Both the position numbers and the translations under genes were made by a program. Source: Bathynomus jamesi (Eukaryota > Arthropoda > Malacostraca > Isopoda > Cirolanidae). From it: DNA of 64,000 nt. This document shows, in pieces, positions 31,301 to 43,503 of the stretch (the stretch's first letter is position 1; the number at the start of each line of letters is the position of its first letter). Location of the stretch: assembly GCA_023014485.1 (NCBI GenBank), contig JAJOZX010012060.1:1-64000 (forward strand), read 5' to 3'. The notes under the pieces were generated by a model that was given only the letters and a program-made list of their open reading frames with translations, searched no databases and had not been told where the DNA came from.

Positions 31301-34300
31301 AGGCACATCAAAGTTTATGGTAACCAAAGGGTACGGTATCATAGGTACCAGGTAACTGGTGACGTTTCTATAGGTGTTACAGCACACCTTCGTTCCCTAA
31401 GTTCCTTCACGCCCCCAGCTTCCGCGCCCGAAAATTGTGGGTGCCTACAATTAACTGGGGAGGTCGTTCGCCCTCATCATCGTCCAAACATATTAGATCC
31501 TTCAACAAATCAAAGTTAACGACCTGTCGATTCGCTTGGTTAAGCGTGATACCCTTTGCCTTCACGATATATTTCGTTTCATTCCCTATCCTCACCCGTA
31601 CCCCATAAGTTTTTGGACCTGTTGAGACAAAAGAGTCGCGTATGCGTTGATCCGTGAGGTGCGAGTCGCACCATAATCTAATGAAACGTGTGCGCACTGA
31701 CTCAACATGAATTGTTATACCCCATTATATTGGATAGGTGTTTTGAGAAATTTTCCGGTACAAGAATTAATTTCGGTTTTAACGTTTTATCACTCCCACT
31801 CCCCTGAATAAACACCAGACAGTTTCCCTCAGGGTAAATTTCACGAGCTAAACACATTTTATAATGTTTTATCTCTCCTAAACATCATCACAATCCGGCG
31901 CACTATTTGAGAGAAACATATGCCCACATTTTTCCTTTTGTGTAACAGACGATATTTATTTCTAAAGTCTGCTAAAAACTCACGCAGGGCACTAGCCACA
32001 ACCTCACTACGAACCTCATCATGATATACATTAATAGAATTATAAAAATACTTAAGATTCTCCATGATGACGAGATTTACATTTTCAACCGCAGTGTACG
32101 AGTACTCGGTACGGTGTAACATGACAATACCGCTTGTCACACCACCCATCAATAAGACTCACTATCCATATCTGCTGCTTCTCTTCTGCACGCGTTGTTT
32201 CTTTTACTTCACGGTATATGTGAGACTTTATAAAGCTTAGGTCTATAGCATACTTCAATACATCGTCTGTGCAACGAAAGCCTACAACGCTCTCACCAGA
32301 AAACCATAGAGTATTTGTACATCTTGCTCCTTCGCACGATCCAATGTGGTTTTAAAAGAGGCAAAAGAGGGGGGAATAGGAAGTTTTTCACTATCCACTA
32401 TATCTTGACACTTTGCTGAATACCATTTCATAAACGTTGAACAAGCAATATTAAAGGTTGCCATTACTATTTTTCTTCCACGCGAGAGAATACACGTCCG
32501 AGCTCAAGGGTATACAGAGGTCGACTGAGAACGCGGGGACAGAGGCCTGCTCAGGCTACGGCATGAGTCACGCCGCCGGTCTGCAGGGGCGGGGCTTAAC
32601 TTTACTGTACATACGCACGCACACAAAGTGAAAAGCAAGTTGAAGCACGATTTATTTAAAAACGAAATATTCAAGGTGTACATATTTGCAAATACGTGCA
32701 ATAAATAAGTTAACAATAGGCACATCAAAGTTTATGGTAACCAAAGGGTACGGTATCATAGGTACCAGGTAACTGGTGACGTTTCTTATAGGTGTTACAG
32801 CACACCTTCGTTCCCCTAAGTTCCTTCACGCCCCCAGCTTCCGCGCCCGAAATTGTGGGTGCCTACAATTAACTGGGGAGGTCGTTCGCCTCATCATCGT
32901 CCAAACATATAGATCCTTCAACAAATCAAAGTTAACGACCTGTCGATTCGCTTGGTTAAGCGTGATACCCTTTGCCTTCACGATATATTTCGTTTCATTC
33001 CCTATCCTCACCCGTACCCCATAAGTTTTTGGACCTGTTGAGACAAAAGAGTCGCGTATGCGTTGATCGTGAGGTGCGAGTCGCACCATAATCTAATGAA
33101 ACGTGTGCGTCACTGACTCAACATGAATTGTTATACCCCATTATATTGGATAGGTGTTTTGAGAAATTTTCCGGTACAAGAATTAATTTCGGTTTTAACG
33201 TTTTATCACTCCCACTCCCCTGAATAAACACCAGACAGTTTCCCTCAGGGTAAATTTCACGAGCTAAACACATTTTATAATGTTTTATCTCTCCTAAACA
33301 TCATCACAATCCGGCGCACTATTTGAGAGAAACATATGCCCACATTTTTCCTTTTTGTGTAACAGACGATATTTATTTCTAAAGTCTGCTAAAAACTCAC
33401 GCAGGGCACTAGCCACAACCTCACTACGAACCTCATCATGATATACATTAATAGAATTATAAAAATACTTAAGATTCTCCATGATGACGAGATTTACATT
33501 TTCAACCGCAGTGTACGAGTACTCGGTACGGTGTAACATGACAATACCGCTTGTCACACCACCCATCAATAAGACTCACTATCCATATCTGCTGCTTCTC
33601 TTCTGCACGCGTTGTTTCTTTTACTTCACGGTATATGTGAGACTTATAAAGCTTAGGTCTATAGCATACTTCAATACATCGTCTGTGCAACGAAAGCCTA
33701 CAACGCTCTCACCAGAATAACCATAGAGTATTTGTACATCTTGCTCCTTCGCACGATCCAATGTGGTTTTAAAAGAGGCAAAAGAGGGGGGAATAGGAAG
33801 TTTTTCACTATCCACTATATCTTGACACTTTGCTGAATACCATTTCATAAACGTTGAACAAGCAATATTAAAGGTTGCCATTACTATTTTTCTTCCACGC
33901 GAGAGAATACACGTCCGAGCTCAAGGGTATACAGAGGTCGACTGAGAACGCGGGGACAGAGGCCTGCTCAGGCTACGGCATGAGTCACGCCGCCGGTCTT
34001 GCAGGGGGCGGGGCTTAACTTTTACTGTACATACGCACGCACACAAAGTGAAAAGCAAGTTGAAGCACGATTTATTTAATAAACGAAATATTCAAGGTGT
34101 ACATATTTGCAAATACGTGCAATAAATAAGTTAACAATAGGCACATCAAAGTTTATGGTAACCAAAGGGTACGGTATCATAGGTACCAGGTAACTGGTGA
34201 CGTTTCTTATAGGTGTTACAGCACACCTTCGTTCCCCTAAGTTCCTTCACGCCCCCAGCTTCCGCGCCCGAAAATTGTGGGTGCCTACAATTAACTGGGA

Positions 34301-37300
34301 GGTCGTTCGCCCTCATCATCGTCCAAACATATTAGATCCTTCAACAAATCAAAGTTAACGACCTGTCGATTCGCTTGGTTAAGCGTGATACCCTTTGCCT
34401 TCACGATATATTTCGTTTCATTCCCTATCCTCACCCGTACCCCATAAGTTTTTGGACCTGTTGAGACAAAAGAGTCGCGTATGCGTTGATCCGTGAGGTG
34501 CGAGTCGCACCATAATCTAATGAAACGTGTGCGGCACTGACTCAACATGAATTGTTATACCCCATTATATTGGATAGGTGTTTTGAGAAATTTTCCGGTA
34601 CAAGAATTAATTTCGGTTTTAACGTTTTATCACTCCCACTCCCCTGAATAAACACCAGACAGTTCCCTTAGGGAAATTTCACGAGCTAAACACATTTTAT
34701 AATGTTTTATCTCTCCTAAACATCATCACAATCCGGCGCACTATTTGAGAGAAACATATGCCAATTTTTTTTTGTGTAACAGACGATATTTATTTCTAAA
34801 GTCTGCTAAAAACTCACGCAGGGCACTAGCCACAACCTCACTACGAACCTCATCATGATATACATTAATAGAATTATAAAAATACTTAAGATTCTCCATG
34901 ATGACGAGATTTACATTTTCAACCGCAGTGTACGAGTACTCGGTACGGGTAACATGACAATACGCTTGTCACCACCCATCAATAAGACTCACTATCCATA
35001 TCTGCTGCTTCTCTTCTGCACGCGTTGTTTCTTTTACTTCACGGTATATGTGAGACTTTATAAAGCTTAGGTCTATAGCATACTTCAATACATCGTCTGT
35101 GCAACGAAAGCCTACAACGCTCTCACCAGAATAACCATAGAGTATTTGTACATCTTGCTCCTTCGCACGATCAATGGGTTTTAAAAGAGGCAAAAGAGGG
35201 GGGAATAGGAAGTTTTTCACTATCCACATATCTTGACACTTTGCTGAATACCATTTCATAAACGTTGAACAAGCAATATTAAAGGTTGCCATTACTATTT
35301 TTCTTCACGCGAGAGAATACACGTCCGAGCTCAAGGGTATACAGAGGTCGACTGAGAACGCGGGGACAGAGGCCTGCTCAGGCTACGGCATGAGTCACGC
35401 CGCCGGTCTTGCAGGGGGCGGGGCTTAACTTGACTGTACATACGCACGCACACAAAGTGAAAAGCAAGTGAAGCACGATTTATTAATAAACGAAATATTC
35501 AAGGTGTACATATTTGCAAATACGTGCAATAAATAAGTTAACAATAGGCACATCAAAGTTATGGTAACCAAAGGGTACGGTATCATAGGTACAGGTAAAT
35601 GGTGACGTTTCTTATAGGGTTACAGCACACTTCGTTCCCTAAGTTCCTTCACGCCCACCAGCTTCCGCGCCCGAAAATTGTGGGTGCCTACAATTAACTG
35701 GAGAGGTCGTTCGCCCTCATCATCGTCCAAACATATAGACCTTCAACAAATCAAAGTTAACGACCTGTCGATTCGCTTGGTTAAGCGTGATACCCTTTGC
35801 CTTCACGATATATTTCGTTTCCTCCTATCCTCACCCGTATACCCCATAAGTTTTGGACCTGTTGAGACAAAAGAGTCGCGTTATGCGTTGATCCGTGAGG
35901 TGCGAGTCGCACCAATCTAATGAAACGTGTGCGTCACTGACTCAACATGAATGTGTATACCCATTATATGGATAGTGTTTTGAGAAATTTTTCCGGTACA
36001 AGAATTAATTCGGTTTAACGTTTATCACTCCCACTCCCTGAATAAACACCAGACCAGTTTCCTCAGGGTAAATTTCACGAGCTAAACACATTTTATAATG
36101 TTTTATCTCTCCTAAACATCATCACAATCCGGCGCACTATTTGAGAGAAACATAGCCCACATTTTTCCTTTTTGTGTAACAGACGATATTTATTTCTAAA
36201 GTCTGCTAAAAACTCACGCAGGGCACTAGCCACAACTCACTACGAACCTCATCATGATACATTAATAGAATATAAAAATACTTAAGATCTCCATGATGAT
36301 GAGATTTACATTTTCAACCGCAGGTACGAGTACTCGGTACGGTGTAACATGACAATACGCTTGTCACACCACCCATCAAAAGACTCACTATCCATATCTG
36401 CTGCTTCTCTTCTGCACGCGTTGTTTCTTTACTTCACGGTATTGTGAGAACTTTATAAAGCTTAGGTCATAGCATACTTCAATACATCGTCTGTGCAACG
36501 AAAGCCTACAACGCCTCACCAGAATAACCATAGAGTATTTGTACATCTTGCTCCTTCGCACGATCCAATGTGGTTTTAAAAGAGGCAAAAGAGGGGGGAA
36601 TAGGGAAGTTTTCACTATCACTATATCTTGACACTTTGCTGAATACCATTTCATAAACGTTGAACAAGCAATATAAAGTGCCATTACTATTTTTCTTCCA
36701 CGCGAGAGAATACACGTCCGAGCTCAAGGGTATACAGAGTCGACTGAGAACGCGGGGACAGAGGCCTGCTCAGGCTACGGCATGAGCACGCCGCCGGTTC
36801 TTGCAGGGGGGGGCTTAAACTTTTACTGTACATACGCACGCACACAAAGTGAAAAGCAAGTGAAGCACGATTTATTTAATAACGAAATATCAAGGTGTAC
36901 ATATTTGCAAATACGTGCAATAAATAAGTTAACAATAGGCACATCAAAGTTTATGGTAACCAAAGGGTACGGTATCATAGGTACCAGGTAACTGGTGACG
37001 TTTCTTATAGGTTACAGCACACCTTCGTTCCCTAAGTTCCTTCACCGCCCCCAGCTTCCGCGCCCGAAAATTGTGGGTGCCTACAAGTAACTGGGAGGTC
37101 GTTCGCCCTCATCATCGTCCAAAACATATTAGATCCTTCAACAAATCAAGTTAACGACCTGTCGATTCGCTTGGTTAAGCGTGATACCCTTTGCCTTCAC
37201 GATATATTTCGTTTCTTCCTATCCTCACCCGTACCCCATAAGTTTTGGACCTGTTGAGACAAAAGAGTCGCGTATGCGTTGATCAGTGAGGTGCGAGTCG

Positions 37301-38446
37301 CACCATAATCTAATGAAACGTGTGCGGCACTGACTCAACATGAATTGTTATACCCATTATTATATGGATAGGTGTTTGAGAAATTTCCGGTACAAGAATA
37401 AATTTCGGTTTTAACGTTTTCACTCCCACTCCCTGAATAAACACCAGACAGTTTCCCTCAGGGTAAATTTCACGAGCTAAAACACATTTTATATGTTTTA
37501 TCTCTCCTACACATCATCACAATCCGGCGCACTATTTGAGAGAAACATATGCCACATTTTCCTTTTTGTGTAACAGACGATATTTATTTCTAAAGTCTGC
37601 TAAAAACTCACGCAGGGCACTAGCCACAACCTCACTACGAACCTCATCATGATATACATAATAGAATTATAAAAATACTTAAGATTCTCCATGATGACGA
37701 GATTACTTTTCAACGCAGTGTACGAGTACTCGGTACGGTGTAACATGACAATACGCTTGTCACACCACCCATCAATAAGACTCACTATCCATATCTGCTG
37801 TTCTCTTCTGCACGCGTTGTTCTTTTACTTCACGGTATAGTGAGACTTTATAAAGCTTAGGTCTATAGCATACTTCAATACATCGTCTGTGCAACGAAAG
37901 CCTACACGCTCTCACCAGAATAACCATAGAGTATTTGTACATCTTGCTCTTCGCACGATCCAATGTGGTTTTAAAAGAGGCAAAAGAGGGGGGAATAGGA
38001 AGTTTTTCACTATCCATATATCTTGACACTTTGCTGAATACCATTTCATAAACGTGAACAAGCAATATTAAAGGTTGCCATTACTATTTTTCTTCCACGC
38101 GAGAGAATACACGTCCGAGCTCAAGGGTATACAGAGGTCGACTGAGAACGCGGGGACAGAGGCCTGCTCAGGCTACGGCATGAGTCACGCCGCCGGTCTT
38201 GCAGGGGGCGGGGCTTAACTTTTACTGTACATACGCACGCACACAAAGGAAAGCAAGTTGAAGCACGATTTATTAATAAACGAAATATTCAAGGTGTGTA
38301 CATATTTGCAAAATACGTGCAATAAATAAGTTAACAATAGGCACATCAAAGTTTATGGTAACCAAAGGGTACGGTATCATAGGTACCAGGTAACTGGTGA
38401 CGTTTCTTATAGGTGTTACAGCACACCTTCGTTCCCCTAAGTTCCT

Positions 38447-39636
38447 TCACGCCCCCAGCTTCCGCGCCCGAAAATTGTGGGTGCCTACAATTAACTGGGG
38501 AGGTCGTTCGCCCTCATCATCGTCCAAACATATTAGATCCTTCAACAAATCAAAGTTAACGACCTGTCGATTCGCTTGGTTAAGCGTGATACCCTTTGCC
38601 TTCACGATATATTTCGTTTCATTCCCTATCCTCACCCGTACCCCATAAGTTTTTGGACCTGTTGAGACAAAAGAGTCGCGTATGCGTTGTCCCCATACTC
38701 GTCCTTGATCTCATCAGTGAGCCCGCCGAGGAACTCTCCAATAGCAGGCATGTATTCACCACTCCTCGCTGTGAATATCACGCTATCTGTGATAGACCCC
38801 AAAGTTTCATGCGGGCGTAGGCTGTTGTGAAGCTGGCTACAGGAATGTTTGTAACCCTTAAGGTATCTGTGGCCAATTCAGTGTTGTTGTACTTTATTAT
38901 GTAAGTATTACCTACGTTCACGATCTCCATGACCTCTTTATCCGGTGCATTGGCATAATTCCAGACTTCGCTATAGTTTTGTACCAAATGAACGCTCCCC
39001 TTGCCAATATTCTGTGCAAATTTTCCCCATAAACTCTTTAGACAACTTTGCACTAAAGCGCTTGCCAGGATTCTTTGCAATTTGGACACGATCAAGTTGT
39101 ATACCTTCGTGGTCGCGGTAACGTTGAATATAGGCAGACTTTTCATCTTCGGTATCAACTCCACGCGGATACCCTGATGCCTCAAACTTATCCTTCAAAA
39201 ATGCGTTTATATACGGTGTGAAAAGGTTGGGTAGCTTCTGAAACCTCCACACCTCATGTATTTTCAGTATTCTATACCCATGGTGTACGGCTAGGGCCAG
39301 CTCAGGACTTGTATATACGCCTCTGATCTTACGCTGGTGGGGTGTATGGGGAAACATGAGCTTGTGGTCGATAACGACGGGTAAGATCGGCATCCATAAA
39401 ACGTTAGGGGGGAGCACGTCTACGAAAGAGAGCCCAAAGTAGCAATCATTCACATTTCTTGAAAACTCGGCGATGGAGGGCAGGTTAGGTCCCACCAGTT
39501 TCTTAGGCGCACCCACGGGGTACGGGTTGTTCTTCATCACGTAAGGGTATAAAGAACAGAAATCGTAGTAGTGAAGCTTCACACCCTCCGTAGGTGGAAA
39601 GTATAGCTTGAAGGGATTTGTACGCCCACTGAACAA
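38447..39636 (-). pseudogene. Polinton protein-primed DNA polymerase B, palm and C-terminus, broken
   Basis: The frame starting at 39636 holds VKLHYYDFCSLYPYVM (motif A, with the catalytic Asp), a long insertion of the protein-primed type, and at about 39030 SLWGKFAQN (motif B). Frame 38778-39185 overlaps it and continues to FTTAYARMKLWGL. There a deletion and frame slip remove the segment that should hold the motif C aspartates, and only the trailing DSVIFTARSGEYMP remains. The tail goes on into the first array unit and stops at 38447. The gene would replicate the element's DNA from a protein primer. With exonuclease domain and motif C missing, this copy cannot. Confidence 0.85.
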
Positions 39637-39664
39637 GATATCACCGCTGGGGTTCTACTACTGG

Positions 39665-39859
39665 TTGTCTAACAACCGGTGCTATCTCACGCGCTTTATA
39701 CTTGAAGTGGAAGACGCTTCATCATGTCGCTGCTTTGAACGTGCTACACGTGTCGCTGGTGAGGGTTCATCTGCGGGTACGGGCATTGTAGATGCACGAT
39801 CAATGGGTTCATCCGTGATGTCGATGATGGGGGGCTGTACATCGACGTCATTCACGGTT
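39665..39859 (-). pseudogene. N-terminal remnant of the Polinton polymerase gene
   Basis: A short minus-strand frame (NDVDVQPPIIDITDEPIDRAS...) leads toward the polymerase but stops at the TAG after KRVR near 39680. Only about 45 bp separate it from the motif A frame, so the exonuclease domain is deleted. Just upstream, TTTTGTTTTCTTCTTCCACAG (AG at 39860-39861) is an excellent splice acceptor, so the true 5' exon may lie elsewhere. No ATG opens this frame. Confidence 0.5.
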
Positions 39860-39949
39860 CTGTGGAAGAAGAAAACAAAATATAAGGAGCAGAACTCGTT
39901 ATTTGTAATATTATGTAAATGACCCACTTAGGGGCGTGATGTGTTAGAA

Positions 39950-40518
39950 ATGGAATCTGTAGAAAAATTCAGATTCACGAGCCCATCCACATGTATTATA
40001 TCTGGACCGACAGGATGTGGTAAAACGGTGTTTATGCTTAATATCATTAAAGAAAAGGGTGAAATGTTCTTAAAATTTGTGCATAAAGTTATATGGTGCT
40101 ATTCGACGTACCAATCAGTGTTCAACGAGTACCAAGACGATGTTTTGTTCCACAAGGGGGTCTATGACGTTAATTCGTCATAGACCGAGACATTTACAGT
40201 ATTCTCCCACCACCTTAATATAAGCGTGTTCTTCATCAATCAGAATCTATTTTTTAAAAATAGATAATGCGCGATGTGTCGTTAAATACACAATATCTAG
40301 TCTTATTCGCACAACGTAGAGATGTGTCACAAATTGGGGCATTAGCCAGTCAAATATTCCCGAGTCAGCGTAAGGAGTTTTTGGAGGTTTATAAAGAGGT
40401 CACAAAGCAACGTTATGGATATTTGCTTTGTGACCTTCACCCGCGAAACACGTTTAGGGTGCTTCTAAGAACGAATATATTTCCAAACGAACCTGAAACC
40501 ATGTATATTCCAGAATGA
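39950..40518 (+). pseudogene. Polinton A32-type packaging ATPase, internally deleted
   Basis: ATG 39950 opens a frame with STCIISGPTGCGKTVFMLNII, the Walker A P-loop of FtsK/HerA-type genome packaging ATPases. The frame ends at 40183. The next bases still encode SHHLNISVFFINQNLF, and from 40267 VSLNTQYLVLFAQRRDVSQIG to RTNIFPNEPETMYIPE, the sensor and C-terminal parts. The Walker B segment between 40183 and 40190 is missing and two frame changes occur. In the family the protein pumps DNA into capsids. The stop at 40516-40518 overlaps the next start (ATGA). Confidence 0.85.
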
Positions 40519-40783
40519 CGAATAGGCTAAAGAAATACTGCGGATTAATAAAAATCTATCAACGATTGCCTCGAGCATTGCAGCAGTGTTTGTTAAAAAT
40601 ATCGACTCTGACCTTTTAAAGTGCATCTGCGAAATCTGCCTTAATGTTATAAAATGTAATGTTCCAATGAAATCCTCTCAGAAGACTCGCTTACGTTGTT
40701 ACAAGAACATAATACGGTCGCTCGCCCATAAAAGTCAGACTTATTTTCAATTTGGGGGGCCTTTACTGACTAGATTAATATAA
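40515..40783 (+). pseudogene. small Polinton protein (about 90 residues), frameshifted
   Basis: ATG 40515 begins in the ATGA overlap with the ATPase stop. The first frame (MTNRLKKYCGLIKIYQRL) changes near 40590 to a second (40586-40783) reading LKCICEICLNVIKCNVPM, SQKTRLRCYKNIIRSLAH and QFGGPLLTRL. This arrangement, a small basic protein with a CECALN-like centre and a QxGG end, recurs in Polinton-type elements of invertebrates next to the ATPase; its function is not known to me. Its position suggests a place in the virion or in packaging. Confidence 0.6.
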
Positions 40784-41464
40784 TGAAGAAGGGGGTTGTG
40801 ATCCCGCACGAAGTGTATACTTCATTACAAAGGACCCCAGACGCGGCTCTTGAACCCCGTAAAAGTAGACTTAAAAGAATGGAGAGTGAGCTACTATCCC
40901 TATTAAATAGTGAAAAGGCACCTGATGAGAAAAGGGTTTTGTATCAAGATGCTTTGCAGAAATTTCTTCGTGAGTACGAAGATTATAAACATCCAACAGA
41001 ACTCAGCGTGAGGCACAGATCGAGTAGCGCAGAGCATAGCGACACAGGGCCTGAGCAACCAAAGAGTAGCGGAACACAGCACATCGAACATGTGCTAAAA
41101 AACAGCCTCCCCCAAACTATTGAGTGAGGACCCCATCATACAGTGGACCGACACAGGCGAGGTCATTGTTGATGGAGCACGTGTACAAGGATCCAATATC
41201 GTTGATATTGTTCATGATCTGGAGAGAAAGTGGGATAGGCCCTCACCAGCAGGATGGAGACATATTAAAGCAAGACTACAGCAAATAAATGTCCCCAAAA
41301 CATTGATAGGTAATCTGAATAGGTTAAAAGACTTGGAACATGCATCGCACGTGTCACAACTAAGTACACCTTCGCCCACAACAGCAGCCGTACCTCTGAA
41401 GAGAAGAAAGAAGAGAGTAGAAGGCCAACCTTATCCACGTGCCTCTAAAATAGCAAATGGCTAA
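40783..41464 (+). pseudogene. Polinton conserved protein of unknown function, two overlapping frames
   Basis: ATG 40783 starts MKKGVVIPHEVYTSLQR and the frame ends at 41127. An overlapping frame from 41120 carries IIQWTDTGEVIVDGARVQGSNIVDIVHDLERKWDRPSPAGW and NVPKTLIGN, ending at 41464. In relatives these parts are, as far as I know, one protein (a helical N-terminal half and a C-terminal GSN/GW domain), so a one-base frameshift at about 41120 is likely. The basic tail PLKRRKKR may be a nuclear signal. The stop overlaps the start of the integrase gene at 41457. Confidence 0.65.
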
Positions 41465-41488
41465 CGTATTTAGTAAGCACTATTATGT
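41457..41488 (+). pseudogene. first codons of the Polinton integrase gene
   Basis: ATG 41457, overlapping the previous stop, starts MANVFSKHYY. After 41488 the gene is interrupted by a DNA transposon whose 9-bp duplication CTATTATGT covers 41480-41488. The coding sequence resumes after 43919. Confidence 0.7.
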
Positions 41489-41768
41489 TAAGGTAGGTTG
41501 ATTTTCTGCATTTTTTTAGATATCGACTTTGGACTAGTCGAGATAGTCAGGGCTTAATATGAGAACTGACAAAAAATTTCAGATCCCTAGCTTTAACCGT
41601 TTTTTGAGGAAACCGTTTCAAAAATCGTCAAAAAATCGTACGGAAAAATATCGCATTTTCGCAATTTTCGGCCGAAAAAATCATGCTATTTTCATAAAAA
41701 AATCCTGAAAAAAGTTACAATTTTATTGAAAAAAAGTAAAAAAACATTACAGAGTCAAATAGACACAT

Positions 41769-43503
41769 TTAGACCCCAAGATCATCATAAATTTCACTGT
41801 AAGAGCCCTTAGACGCAAAGGAAGGCCTCATCTGGCGGCTTAGGGCTTTGGCCAGAATGTGTTTGTGCCTTGATTCGAGTCTATAAACAGTATGGGAAGC
41901 TTCAGATGTCAGCTTCACGGCCCTTTCAACACTCTGAGAATGTGAAGGCAGATCAGGGAGCTCCAGCTTGGTGCCATTCAGCAATACTTCTTGAAGCTCC
42001 TGGTCAGAAAAGTCTTCTGTGAGAGCAGGTTCACAGATGCCACTTTGAGAAAGGTTGATTAGTTCTGACCAGTGGGTAGCTTCAATGTTGATGGCTGTGA
42101 TCTTCTTCAGCCACTTCTTGGCTAGCTTCCCACTTCTGAAAGAATAATAATTAATTTATTTTTTATTCCAGTTTAAGATTTAATCCCTATTAGTCTCAGA
42201 ATTGCTGATTTAAATTAAACTTAAATAAAAAAAAAAAATTGATAAGAAAATGTGAAAAAAAATTCGATTATGGGGATTTATAGAACTCGGGCTTTTTTTA
42301 TTAAATAAATCCCCATAATCAAATTTTTTGTTCACATTTTTTTAAAATTAATAAATGCTTACCTGATGGACAGAATTTTTTGAGAGCAGCTTCTCTCACT
42401 TCCAAGTCATCAGACTTCATCATGGAGTACAGCACATTCTCGGGCAGTAAGGCAAAAGCATTGTACTTCAGGTTCTTGAAAGCAACACCCTGGATTTCTT
42501 CAGACTGCTGCTTGATCCTCTGGATCATGTTGAAGATGTACAGCTGCTGATTGTGGAACTTGCTGTCCCTTTTGATCTCAAACCAACTGACTGCATACAC
42601 TTCCACAATGAACTTGATGGCCTGGTAAAGCTTATCCTGTAGTTCTGGAGGGTAAGCACCTCTGGTCCACAGACACATCAATCTAATTGCCAAAGTAAAC
42701 CATCTTGCATGGTTTAATGGTCCAATTTTCCAGGCAGCAAATCTTGTGTTGACTTTGCCCCTGGAAATTCCAAGTGCATACTCCAAAAGAAGCCTCTGGT
42801 CGCTACTGAGATCATTCAGTGTCTCCTCAGCAAATTCCATGTCATCCAGGGGGCCACTGAGTTTGGTGAATTCCACTTGTGGCAGATCTTGGTAGTCAAT
42901 TTCACAGAGTTTTCCCAGCGGACCAGTGAAAGCAGTGGGACTTTTGGTACTGCTATCAAGATGCTTGAAAACAGCTCTGAAAGGAAGCTCATTCTGATGG
43001 AGTGAACAGCTAATGGTGTGCAATTTCCGCTCAATTTTATTTTCCAGAGCTGTTACAAGGCCTCCCTCCCAGCCAGTGTTTGTATTTGTGTTGTCAAGGA
43101 GGACAGCTTTCAGGGTATGAACACTGTTAAACTCCTCCAAGACACTAGCAAAAAGTTTATCCAGCTTTTCCTCCAGATTCTGCTCCTGGACTGTAGAGAG
43201 AGATTTCCTGTTTATTTCTTTTGCTTTCTTGAAGCACACTTTATCCACCAATTTCACTACATAATATTCCTCATACAGGGGCAGCCGCGGGTTCACTGCC
43301 TGCCAGATCTCAATCACATCTTTTGCTATCATTTTAGCAATATCATAGTCTTTCAAGTCCGGGTGGCTGTTTTGGAGGAAATAACTGTACTGAATAACTT
43401 GCGGAGGGTAGGAGGCTCTGTTTTATCCAAAGGGGAAGGCTGGCCACTGAATTTTTTGGCACTATCACTTCGAGTTAACACTGAAGACCCTTTTTTACCC
43501 ATT
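41769..43503 (-). pseudogene. transposase of the element in the integrase gene (two exons, slightly frameshifted)
   Basis: The gene probably starts at ATG 43503 (MGKKGSSVLTRSDSAKK), slips one base near 43410 and is then open from 43356 to 42363. An intron (donor GTAAGC at 42362, acceptor TTCTTTCAG ending 42138) leads to a last exon ending at 41769 (SGKLAKKWLKK to YDDLGV). Joining is in phase only if one base in the A-run near 42385 is corrected. Core motifs are LLDNTNTNTGWEGG (Asp), SCSLHQNELPF (C-x2-H), SSTKSPTAF and GPLNHARWFTLAIRL. D...C-x2-H inside an RNase H-like fold is known from several cut-and-paste superfamilies. Two single-base faults make it look only recently inactivated. Confidence 0.75.
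42240..42345. repeat. hairpin in the transposase intron
   Basis: TGTGAAAAAAAATTCGATTATGGGGATTTAT (starting about 42251) is mirrored by ATAAATCCCCATAATCAAATTTTTTGTTCACA (to about 42335), with a loop of about 20 bp. It may be a tiny fold-back element within the intron. Confidence 0.7.

Larger units (their letters stand above)
26565..38689 (-). repeat. tandem array: nine units of about 1.42 kb inside the Polinton
   Basis: Unit borders, by the ATCCGTGAGG...GCGTTG junction, are 26565, 27401, 28827, 30234, 31650, 33066, 34489, 35891, 37282 and end 38689. The first unit is 836 bp because about 590 bp are missing after 26648. The others are 1,391-1,426 bp. Each, read on the minus strand, has the last ~80 codons of the polymerase, a promoter, a 126-codon frame, an overlapping 91-codon frame, spacer, and the first 20 codons of the gene completed at 25731-26564. 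Junctions join CTCACGGAT to CAACGCATACG. Outer copies show the parents: unique polymerase sequence at the right, unique downstream gene at the left. Confidence 0.95.

Noticed and set aside
26565..38689. Array as a CRISPR array or ordinary satellite
   Set aside because: Units are 1.4 kb, contain genes, and their edges run into the parental Polinton genes. There is no repeat-spacer structure.
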